From positions 1 to 13,764 of the forward strand of contig JAPOQV010000073.1 in the NCBI GenBank assembly GCA_026710565.1: 13,764 bases of DNA. The letters run 5' to 3'. The position numbers and the translations under genes are program-made. The notes beneath the pieces are model-generated. The model did no database searches and had not been told where the DNA came from. It saw only the letters and a program-made list of their open reading frames with translations. Of this stretch, positions 5,941 through 12,443 are shown piece by piece. This DNA comes from Spirochaetaceae bacterium. GTDB lineage: Bacteria > Spirochaetota > Spirochaetia > SZUA-6 > Bin103. Positions within the stretch are counted from its first letter, which is position 1. Each line of letters begins with the position of its first letter.

Positions 5941-7581
5941 TCACCCTCGCGGGGACGCGGAAGCGGAATCCTTGGTCACGATGCGGTACCACACGTGATC
6001 GAAGTTCGGGCCTGACACGAACCCGGTCACACCGGTACGCCGCGCGATCTGGTCGGTCTGCTGGAACATGATCACGTAGGGTCCCTCGGTCTGCAGGCGC
6101 CGCTGCAGGTCGAGATAGAGCAGCTTCCGCCGTTGCGGATCGAGTTCGTCACGCGCCTCGACCACCGCCGCGTTGAGGTCGTCCCGCGCCCACGCGTTGC
6201 GCCACGCGAGCACGCCGGTGAGCCCGGCCTCCGGGCGGTTGTCCGGGTTGCGCGCGAACGCGTCGGCGTTGGCGTGCGGGTCGACATAGTCAGGCGACCA
6301 GGGGGCCAGGATCAATTCGTGCTCCCGCGCCCGGTACTGCGGCCAGAGCGTCGCGCCGGCCTGCGTCACGACCTGCGCCTCAATGCCGACCTGCGCCAGC
6401 GTCTCCCGGACCGCCTCCGCGATCGCCGGGAACGGCGGGCTGTCGAGCGCGTCGAGGCGCACCGCGAACCCGCCGCCGTGGCCGGCCTGCGCGAGCAGCG
6501 ACCTGGCGCGGGCGAGGTCGATCCGGTACGGCGTCTCCGTATAGGCCGCCCACAGACCCCGCGGCCAGAACGCCTGATGGACGATGAACTGGCCGGCCAG
6601 GAAGGACTCCGCCATGCCGTGGTAGTCGACCGCGTGCCTTAGCGCCTGCACTACCCGATCGTCGCCGAGGATCGGATGCGAGGCGTTCGCCGCCAGGTAC
6701 AAGACCACGCCCTTCGGAAAGTCTTCGACGGCTACCTCGGCGTTGCCGGCGAGCCCGGCGATCAGGTCGGCCGTGAGGTCACGCGCCACGTCGACCTCGC
6801 CTGCCTCCAGCAGCCCCCGTTGTGCCGGCGGCTCACTCACGTGGCGCAGGACCACGCGCTGCACGCCGGGCGCGCCGCGGCGGTAGCCGCGATTCGCTTC
6901 GAGGGCCACGGACTCGTTGGCCTGCCAACTCGCAAGCCGGAACGGCCCGGAGCCGGCGCTGTTGGTCTGCAGCCACCCGGTCCCCAGGTCGCCGTCCCGC
7001 TCGTGTGCCAGGACGAGCTCGCGGTCGACCACCGAGGCCACGCCGGCCGAGAGCGCGTTGATAACCAGGCCGGGCGAGAAGCCCTCGGCGATCGTGATAC
7101 GGACGTGCCGGTCGTCGACCACCTCGATCGACTCGCCGGCGTTGTCCGCATTCCAGCCGAACTGGGTGAGGATGAAGGCCGGCGACCGGTCGAGGAGCAC
7201 CGCGCGCTCCAGCGAGAACTCGACGTCCTCCGGGCGCACCGGGTTGCCGGAGTGGAACCGGAGGCCGTCGCGGATCCGGAAGGTGATGATTCTGCCGTCG
7301 TCGCTCACCATGTGGCTCTCGGCCACGCCGCCGGTCAGCACGCGGGGGTTCTCCGGCTCGAACGTCATGACCCGATCGTAGACGTTGGCGAGGAGCTCGC
7401 CCGTCGTGATTTCGAACGCCTCCGCGGGATCGAAGGTGATGATGTCTGCGATGTCCTTCGCCATCACCAGGGTGTCCCGCGGCGTCTCGGCCTGCGCGGG
7501 AACGGAGGCCAGGGCCAGCGCGCCCAGTAGGACGAGGATCGGAGCGGCGATTCGGTATCGCGACAAGTATGCAGCTATCAC
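5941..7581 (-). CDS. ABC transporter substrate-binding protein, family 5 (peptide/nickel type)
   Basis: A 546-residue secreted protein of the SBP_bac_5 family (DppA, OppA, NikA type), normal in length. The N terminus MIAAYLSRYRIAAPILVLLGALALASVPAQA is a signal peptide with likely cleavage after Ala31; there is no lipobox cysteine, so it should be periplasmic and soluble. Family blocks follow: DIITFDPAEAFEITTGELLANVYDRV, the DGLRFHSGNPVRPEDVEFSLERA signature, GSGPFRLASW, and a late LAPWSPDYVDPHANAD. It would deliver peptides, opines, sugars or metal chelates to a permease, but no permease or ATPase for this family is in the window. GTG 7581 is chosen because it overlaps the preceding stop as GTGA and gives a clean signal peptide; GTG 7617 would add 12 residues inside the upstream gene. 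It is the last gene of the leftward run. Confidence 0.9.
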   Translation of the reverse strand: MIAAYLSRYRIAAPILVLLGALALASVPAQAETPRDTLVMAKDIADIITFDPAEAFEITTGELLANVYDRVMTFEPENPRVLTGGVAESHMVSDDGRIITFRIRDGLRFHSGNPVRPEDVEFSLERAVLLDRSPAFILTQFGWNADNAGESIEVVDDRHVRITIAEGFSPGLVINALSAGVASVVDRELVLAHERDGDLGTGWLQTNSAGSGPFRLASWQANESVALEANRGYRRGAPGVQRVVLRHVSEPPAQRGLLEAGEVDVARDLTADLIAGLAGNAEVAVEDFPKGVVLYLAANASHPILGDDRVVQALRHAVDYHGMAESFLAGQFIVHQAFWPRGLWAAYTETPYRIDLARARSLLAQAGHGGGFAVRLDALDSPPFPAIAEAVRETLAQVGIEAQVVTQAGATLWPQYRAREHELILAPWSPDYVDPHANADAFARNPDNRPEAGLTGVLAWRNAWARDDLNAAVVEARDELDPQRRKLLYLDLQRRLQTEGPYVIMFQQTDQIARRTGVTGFVSGPNFDHVWYRIVTKDSASASPRG

Positions 7582-7961
7582 TGATCGAACGGATTGCCCA
7601 TGAATCGCTCGAAGCACAGTTGCTCCGGGTGTATGCCGATCGAGATCCCGTACTCCCGCGCTGCGCGTATGCTCTCCGGCGCGTCCTCCCTCATCGCCAT
7701 CACCCTGCCGGGATAGGCGATCTTGATGACCCGGTCCTTTTCGACGTGGAAGTACCAGCCGGGCGATCCCAGCCGCTCGGCGACCTGCTCCATCAGGGAG
7801 TCGACATCGTCATCCGACACTTCGACGTCGCAGAACGTGAACTCGCCTCTGGAGCCCTCGCGTTCGAGCCGGCCCTTCGAACGTCCCTGTACTTCGACGC
7901 GGTCCCAGATTTCCCGATCGCTCACCAACGATTCGGCGATCAGCACTCCTCTCCACTTCAT
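7578..7961 (-). CDS. Small conserved hypothetical protein (MKWRG type)
   Basis: A 127-residue protein beginning MKWRGVLIAESLVSD and ending with YGISIGIHPEQLCFERF. The same ends (MKWRG..IAES, then YG.S.GIP.EQL.F) occur in an uncharacterised family I recall from several phyla; no function is known to me. A central GWYFHVEKDRVIKIAYPGRVMAM looks like beta strands, and there is no signal peptide or membrane segment. ATG 7961 is preferred because GGAG lies seven bases upstream and the family starts at MKWRG; GTG 7988 would add nine residues. It follows the YpeA-like gene by 45 bases, and its TGA overlaps the GTG of the binding-protein gene. That makes translational coupling likely, though it need not mean shared function. 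Confidence 0.8.
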   Translation of the reverse strand: MKWRGVLIAESLVSDREIWDRVEVQGRSKGRLEREGSRGEFTFCDVEVSDDDVDSLMEQVAERLGSPGWYFHVEKDRVIKIAYPGRVMAMREDAPESIRAAREYGISIGIHPEQLCFERFMGNPFDQ

Positions 7962-8006
7962 GTGCTCGCTCCGCGGGTCGTCACGCACGTCTGCTCCGGC
8001 GACGGC

Positions 8007-8423
8007 TCAGTCTTCGATCAGACGTTTGCCCATGCTCACGACATCGTCCTCCGAGTAGCCGATCGACCGGTAGAACGCGACGGCGTCGGCGTTCGATCGC
8101 CTGATCTGCAGATTGGTCTTGGCACAGCCCATCTCCCGTAAACCTGCCTCGGCCTGGTCCATCAGGAGGCGGCCGAAGCCTTGCTTCCGGCAGTCTGCCG
8201 CGACCACCAGGTAGTTGACCCAGCCCCGATGGCCTTCGTAACCGACCATCATCGTCGCTACCACCCGGCCGTCCAGCGAGCCGACCAGAAACAGATCTCG
8301 TTGGACACGCAGCTTGCGATGGATGTCATTCACCGGATCGTTCCAGGGTCTGACCAGCCCGCACGCACGCCACAGGGCCACCACTGCGTCCTGGTCGGAC
8401 TCCCGGTATGGGCGAATCTCCAT
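8007..8423 (-). CDS. ypeA: YpeA-like GNAT acetyltransferase
   Basis: A 138-residue GNAT protein that matches the YpeA family almost block by block: MEIRPYRESD at the start, LWRACGLVRPWNDPVNDIHRKL (17-38), GYEGHRGWVNYLVV (61-74), the acetyl-CoA loop RKQGFG (79-84), FYRSIGY (117-123) and the end SMGKRLIED. YpeA has about 141 residues in enterobacteria; its acceptor is not established. It is cytoplasmic. ATG 8423 is chosen because the family begins exactly there, although no ribosome site precedes it. ATG 8450 would add nine residues, lies four bases after the DinB-like gene's stop, and has AAGGAGG 14 bases upstream, so it is a real alternative. It lies inside the leftward cluster between the DinB-like and MKWRG genes. 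Confidence 0.88.
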   Translation of the reverse strand: MEIRPYRESDQDAVVALWRACGLVRPWNDPVNDIHRKLRVQRDLFLVGSLDGRVVATMMVGYEGHRGWVNYLVVAADCRKQGFGRLLMDQAEAGLREMGCAKTNLQIRRSNADAVAFYRSIGYSEDDVVSMGKRLIED

Positions 8424-8454
8424 CCCGTTTGCGTTGCGAGCGCCGGACATGACC

Positions 8455-8970
8455 TTACGACTGGCCTCCTTGCTCCCTGGTCGCTGGCTTCCACGACTCC
8501 ACATATGCGTCTCCCAGCCTCAATCGCGTGAGAAAGAGAACTTGACCCGTGTGGAGCTCGAGATGGCACATGGTGTCATACACCGCGTCCAGGACGATGG
8601 TGTCGAATCCCTGGATTCTCTTGCGTGCGAGGAGATCGGAGCCCCCGAGATGCGAATAGGCCTCCCCTGCGCGGTCGAGAACGGCGTTGAATTCGGCCTG
8701 GAGATCATCCTTGGGGACTCGCTCTACAATCTGGAATTCGCTGGGACGATCACGCGCATCCGGCTCGCCGCCCATCGCCGAGAACGCCCACTGTCGAAGA
8801 TTGCCCATCAAGTGCTGGATGATCACACCGACCGGGTTGCAGCCGTCACGCGCCGTCCACCACACGTCCTCGGTCGTCAGTTGATCGAGGCAGTGGTTGA
8901 TCTTGTCCCGTGCGTGATCGATCTGATGCCTGGATCTCGCCATGAATGCGAGTGGGATGTCGCCGTTCAT
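8455..8970 (-). CDS. DinB-like four-helix protein (DUF1572/DUF664 type)
   Basis: A 171-residue protein of the DinB/YfiT-like superfamily, with the usual size and helix pattern. The block NPVGVIIQHLMGNLRQW (45-61) followed by GGEPDARDRPSEF (67-79) and CHLELHTGQVLFLTRLRLGD (135-154) is characteristic. His53, His136 and His140 are placed as the metal-binding triad of the fold. Superfamily members include metal-dependent thiol transferases (bacillithiol, mycothiol) and damage-inducible proteins; the reaction here cannot be told. ATG 8970 is preceded by GAGGAGAG, a good ribosome site, and is where family proteins normally begin. The frame stays open upstream to ATG 9168 and GTG 9192 with coding-like composition, so a longer product of about 237 residues is possible (see the next entry). 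Second gene of the leftward cluster. Confidence 0.85.
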   Translation of the reverse strand: MNGDIPLAFMARSRHQIDHARDKINHCLDQLTTEDVWWTARDGCNPVGVIIQHLMGNLRQWAFSAMGGEPDARDRPSEFQIVERVPKDDLQAEFNAVLDRAGEAYSHLGGSDLLARKRIQGFDTIVLDAVYDTMCHLELHTGQVLFLTRLRLGDAYVESWKPATREQGGQS

Positions 8971-9168
8971 TGAGCTCTCCTCGGTTCGATAGTAGCGGTC
9001 CGTCACCTCGTCCGCCCTCGTGGAGTCCGGCGGTAGCTCGGGGCGCGGCCTGGCAGCACGGAGCGCCCGCGCCGTGCGGTCCAGATTCACGAGTATGTCA
9101 AAGCGCCGAGAAATGGCCTTGGGCGACATGTCCCGCGACACGCCACGGCTCCTGGCCTTCAGGTCCAT
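8971..9168 (-). other. Coding-like stretch in frame with the DinB-like gene (possible N-terminal extension)
   Basis: From ATG 9168 the reverse strand encodes 66 residues (MDLKARSRGVSRDMSPKAIS, RRFDILVNLDRTARALRAAR, then a proline-rich tail) with no stop before the DinB-like ATG at 8970. Roughly four fifths of third codon positions are G or C, as in the real genes around it. The helical MSPKAISRRFDILVNLDRTARALRAAR part looks like genuine protein. Without it, the gap between the kinase and DinB-like genes would be about 225 bases, unusual in this tight cluster; with it the gap is 27. It could be a fused N-terminal domain, or a former small gene that lost its stop codon. Confidence 0.45.
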
Positions 9169-9195
9169 TGACTCAACTCGTCGTGCCGACACGTC

Positions 9196-9858
9196 TCACG
9201 TCTCGGCCTGATCACGATGAACCTGCCTGCGTCTCTTGAGAATCAGAGCCGGATGACCAGACTCCATGCGTTCCCACCCCAGCACCAGGTCGGCGCCGTC
9301 CTTGGGGCGCTGTATCGAGGCATACCGGTCCTCCGCCGGCATCCACTGGTCTCGCCACTGAGCAAGAGCGTCCTGTCCATCGCGGGCCAAGCCCCGTGCC
9401 AGACGGAGCTCTCGCGGGCAGTCTATCCACACCCTGAGCTGATAGTAGTCTTTCAGCGGTGGTAACAGCGCGTACACGCCTTCCACCAACACGATACCGT
9501 CCGCCGGAACCCCGCGCCGCTCGGCGAGCGCGTCCGTGCCCCAATCGTATCTGCGATAGCTTGCCTCGTCTCCCGCGGTCAAGGGCTGCAGCACCTCCCG
9601 CAACAACCGAGACACCTCCATGTTCTTCCAGGGAGTCAGTACCGCATCGCGACCGCCCACACGGTTGTCGCGCGGTACGTAGAAGTCATCGATCGGGACG
9701 ACCGAGATGCAAGAGTCCTTCCGGGCGATCGACGCCGAAAGTACGCTCTTGCCGGCTCCTCCCGGACCGTCGATCCCCACGAGCGTCGTCCCGGTCGCGG
9801 CGTGGCACCCCTGAATGGCCTGCAGCACATGGTCGACGATCTCGTGTCCTCGCTTCAC
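9196..9858 (-). CDS. Uridine kinase-like P-loop NTPase
   Basis: A 220-residue cytoplasmic P-loop kinase of the uridine kinase/phosphoribulokinase superfamily. Walker A is GPGGAGKS (31-38). PIDDFY (55-60) supplies the substrate-side acidic residues, VLVEGVYAL is the Walker B-like strand, and LRVWIDCPRELRLARGLARDG is the lid with its arginines. The RYDW and WMPAEDRY blocks are shared with the bacterial uridine-kinase-like branch often annotated from sequence alone, so phosphorylation of uridine is likely but not certain; another nucleoside or small alcohol is possible. GTG 9858 is the best start by family length; the ribosome site is weak, and an open frame continues upstream without resembling protein. 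It is the first gene of the leftward cluster and divergent from modA. Confidence 0.85.
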   Translation of the reverse strand: MKRGHEIVDHVLQAIQGCHAATGTTLVGIDGPGGAGKSVLSASIARKDSCISVVPIDDFYVPRDNRVGGRDAVLTPWKNMEVSRLLREVLQPLTAGDEASYRRYDWGTDALAERRGVPADGIVLVEGVYALLPPLKDYYQLRVWIDCPRELRLARGLARDGQDALAQWRDQWMPAEDRYASIQRPKDGADLVLGWERMESGHPALILKRRRQVHRDQAET

Positions 9859-9959
9859 GTCGTTACCACTCTGCGTGGATGATCGATCTTCATGCACCGG
9901 CACGACAACGGAGGCCCGCGGGGCCCGTCGACGCGTCCTCGCCATGCGATGATCGGCGC
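9859..9959. promoter_or_regulatory. Divergent region between the kinase cluster and modA
   Basis: The only space for promoters of both the kinase cluster and the mod operon. No good TTGACA/TATAAT-like pair is seen in either direction; GTCGAC (9927-9932), 17 bases and TGATCG (9950-9955) is a weak match towards modA. The octamer GATGATCG occurs twice, at 9878-9885 and 9948-9955, once near each gene start. A short hairpin with arms GGCCC/GGGCC lies at 9913-9925. No ModE-type operator is recognisable. Confidence 0.3.
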
Positions 9960-10751
9960 GTGCCCCGCTCCGTCGTTCGGCCGTCCCTCTTCCTTGCAGC
10001 AGCCGCCCTGTTCGGCTTGTCACTGCCGTCCGCGTTCGCGGGAGGCGACCCCGAGCCGATCCGGCTGAACGTCTACGCCGCCTCCTCGCTCACCGACGCC
10101 TTCACTGCGATCGAGCGAGCCTTCGAGGCGGCCTACGACGGCGTCGACGCGGCGCTCACCTTCTCCGGGAGCCAGGTGCTGCGCCTGCAGATCGAGCACG
10201 GCGCGCCGGCCGACCTGTTCGCGTCGGCCGATCCCGACCACGCGCGGGCGCTGCGCGAAGCGGGCCTCCTGCGCGGCGTCCGGCCCTTCGCCGTCAACGA
10301 GCTCGCGCTGATCGTACCCCTGGACAATCCGGCCGGGATCGAGTCGTTCGGTGACCTGGCCGCCGCCGAACGGCTGGTCATCGGCACCGAGAGTGTCCCG
10401 GTGGGCCGCTACACCCGCGCGGCTCTGCGCCGCTCCGCGGCGTCGCTGGGCTCGGAGTTCGAGGCGGCGGTGCTGTCCCGCGTGGTTTCCCTGGAGAACA
10501 ACGTGCGGCTGGTGCGGGCGAAGGTGGAGCTTGGCGAGGCGGACGCCGGCATCGTCTACCGCACCGACGCGGCGGCCTCAGCGCGGGTACGTACGGTCCC
10601 GATCCCTGCGGATCTCAACGAACCCGCCGAGTACGTGATCGGCATCGTCGCGAACGGTGACGCCACCCGGTCGGCCGAGCGATGGATTGCCTTCCTGCGC
10701 TCCCCGGAAGGCCAGGAGATCCTGGGCGAGCACGGGTTCCTGGCTCCCTGA
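9960..10751 (+). CDS. modA: Molybdate ABC transporter substrate-binding protein
   Basis: A 263-residue periplasmic protein that binds molybdate (and usually tungstate) and passes it to ModB. The signal peptide is [20 protein letters not shown], with likely cleavage before GGDPEP and no lipobox cysteine. Family blocks are clear: [20 protein letters not shown] with the first oxyanion-contacting serine, [24 protein letters not shown] (commonly GSSG, here SGSQ), [11 protein letters not shown], and [28 protein letters not shown], whose tyrosine is equivalent to a binding residue in E. coli ModA. GTG 9960 is chosen because the signal peptide begins just after it; no strong ribosome site is visible. 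Its TGA shares one base with the ATG of the ModB-ModC fusion, so the two are one operon. Confidence 0.92.
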   Translation: MPRSVVRPSLFLAAAALFGLSLPSAFAGGDPEPIRLNVYAASSLTDAFTAIERAFEAAYDGVDAALTFSGSQVLRLQIEHGAPADLFASADPDHARALREAGLLRGVRPFAVNELALIVPLDNPAGIESFGDLAAAERLVIGTESVPVGRYTRAALRRSAASLGSEFEAAVLSRVVSLENNVRLVRAKVELGEADAGIVYRTDAAASARVRTVPIPADLNEPAEYVIGIVANGDATRSAERWIAFLRSPEGQEILGEHGFLAP

Positions 10752-12409
10752 TGCGTCCGCGAACCGCGTCCGACGTGGGTGCCGGCACCGCGCCGTTCCT
10801 GCTGGCGGTGCCCATGCTGGGCCTGCTGGTGCTGCCGGTGCTGGCCCTGATCCTGGCCACCACGCCGGCCGATCTGGCGGCAGGCCTGCGCCATCCGCTG
10901 TTCGCATCGGCGCTGTGGCTCAGTGCACGCACCAGCATCGTCACGCTGGTCGTGGTGCTGGCCGCCGGCACGCCGCTGGCATGGTGGCTCGCAGCCGCGC
11001 GCGCCGGCCCGACGCGCGCGGTCGAGCTGCTGATGCGCCTGCCGATCGTGATCCCTCCCGCCGTGGTGGGCATCGGCCTGCTGGCCGCCTTCGGCCGTAG
11101 CCGCGTACTCGGCCCGCTGCTGCAGGCGCTGGGCCTGCAGGTGCCGTTCTCGACCGCCGCCGTCGTGCTGGCCCAGGTGGTGGTGGCGGCGCCGTTCTAC
11201 GTCCAGTCGGCGGCGTCCGCGTTCCGGCGGGTCGACGACGACCTGTTGATCGTCGCCCGCACGCTTGGCCAGCCGCCGGCCGGCGCCTTCCTGCGCGTGG
11301 CGCTGCCGCTGGCCATGCCCGGCCTGATCGGCGGCACTTCGCTGGCGTGGGCGCGCGCGCTTGGCGAGTTCGGCGCCACGCTCCTGTTCGCCGGCAACCT
11401 GCCAGGTGTGACGCAGACCATGCCGCTGGCGATCTATACGGCGCTGGAGTCCGACGTGCGCGTGGCTCGTGCTCTGGCACTGGCGCTGGCGGTGCTGGGA
11501 CTGGGGCTGCTGCTGGCCCTCCGCCTGCTGCCGGAGATCTGGACCCGGCGGCGCAGCGCGCCGGGTGGGGAACCGGCCGCCGCAGCCGTTTCGGCCACGC
11601 CCCGGCAGGAGCGGCGCCCCGGCCGGCCCGAAGCCGCACCGGACGGCGCCGCCGATTGGCACGTGCGGATCTCCGCCCACCTGGGCTCCTTCCAGTTGGA
11701 CGTCGACCTGCACGGCGGTGCCGCCCCGGTGGCCCTCATAGGCCCGAACGGCGCCGGCAAGACCACGCTGCTGCGGCTGATCGCCGGCGTCCACCGTCCC
11801 GACGCGGGGCTGATCCGTGTCGGCGACGAGGTGCTCTACGACTCCGAGCGCTCCCTCGTTCTGTCCCCGGAGGAGCGCCGCGTTGCCTACGTGCCGCAGG
11901 GTTTCGGGCTGTTCCCGCACCTGAATGTGGCGGACAATGTTGCCTTCGCCCTGCACGCCACCCGTCCTCGCCCACCCCGCGCGGAGCGCCGCCGCGCCGC
12001 CGCCGGGCTGCTGGCCGGCATGGGCGCCGCCCACCTCCTGGAACGCCTCCCAGCGACCCTCTCCGGCGGCGAACGGCAGCGCGTCGCCCTGACGCGCGCG
12101 CTACTGGTCGACCCGTCGCTGCTGCTGCTCGACGAGCCGCTCTCCTCACTCGATGCGCAGGCGCGCCAGACGCTGCGCGCCCACCTGGTCGAGCACCTGG
12201 CCGATCGGGCGCGGCCGGCGATCGTCGTCTCTCACGACGCCCGCGACGTGCTGGCCCTGAACGCGGACGTGTACGCGATCGAGGACGGCCGCATCGTCCA
12301 GCACGGCCCGGCCGAACGGGTCGCCGCCGATCCGGCCACCCCGTTCCTGGCCGAGTTCTTCGCGGGCGGCACGGGGGCCACCTCACGGGGCGGCACCGCC
12401 GGCGCTTGA
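10751..12409 (+). CDS. modBC: Molybdate ABC transporter permease-ATPase fusion (ModB-ModC)
   Basis: A 552-residue single chain. Residues 1-263 are a ModB permease with membrane segments near 16-36, 61-82, 95-115, 132-150 and 240-262, and the EAA coupling loop at 168-195 ([20 protein letters not shown]), then [19 protein letters not shown], typical of ModB. Residues 264-302 are a linker rich in Ala, Pro and Arg. From 303 comes a ModC ATPase: Walker [10 protein letters not shown] (331-339), Q-loop [11 protein letters not shown], signature LSGGERQR (437-444), Walker B with Asp461 and Glu462, and H-loop His495. It imports molybdate at the cost of ATP. ModC usually has a C-terminal TOBE domain of about 130 residues; here the chain ends soon after [11 protein letters not shown] 10751 is fixed by the one-base overlap with the modA stop. 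Confidence 0.93.
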   Translation: MRPRTASDVGAGTAPFLLAVPMLGLLVLPVLALILATTPADLAAGLRHPLFASALWLSARTSIVTLVVVLAAGTPLAWWLAAARAGPTRAVELLMRLPIVIPPAVVGIGLLAAFGRSRVLGPLLQALGLQVPFSTAAVVLAQVVVAAPFYVQSAASAFRRVDDDLLIVARTLGQPPAGAFLRVALPLAMPGLIGGTSLAWARALGEFGATLLFAGNLPGVTQTMPLAIYTALESDVRVARALALALAVLGLGLLLALRLLPEIWTRRRSAPGGEPAAAAVSATPRQERRPGRPEAAPDGAADWHVRISAHLGSFQLDVDLHGGAAPVALIGPNGAGKTTLLRLIAGVHRPDAGLIRVGDEVLYDSERSLVLSPEERRVAYVPQGFGLFPHLNVADNVAFALHATRPRPPRAERRRAAAGLLAGMGAAHLLERLPATLSGGERQRVALTRALLVDPSLLLLDEPLSSLDAQARQTLRAHLVEHLADRARPAIVVSHDARDVLALNADVYAIEDGRIVQHGPAERVAADPATPFLAEFFAGGTGATSRGGTAGA

Positions 12410-12443
12410 TTCGCCCGCTCGCAGGCGCCAAGGTCTGAATGCG

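Noticed and set aside
9913..9925. GGCCC/GGGCC hairpin as a terminator or riboswitch element
   Set aside because: Five-base arms only and no T-tract; such stems are common by chance at this GC content.
9859..9959. ModE-type molybdate operator upstream of modA
   Set aside because: No TATA-rich inverted repeat of the ModE kind; the region is GC-rich.
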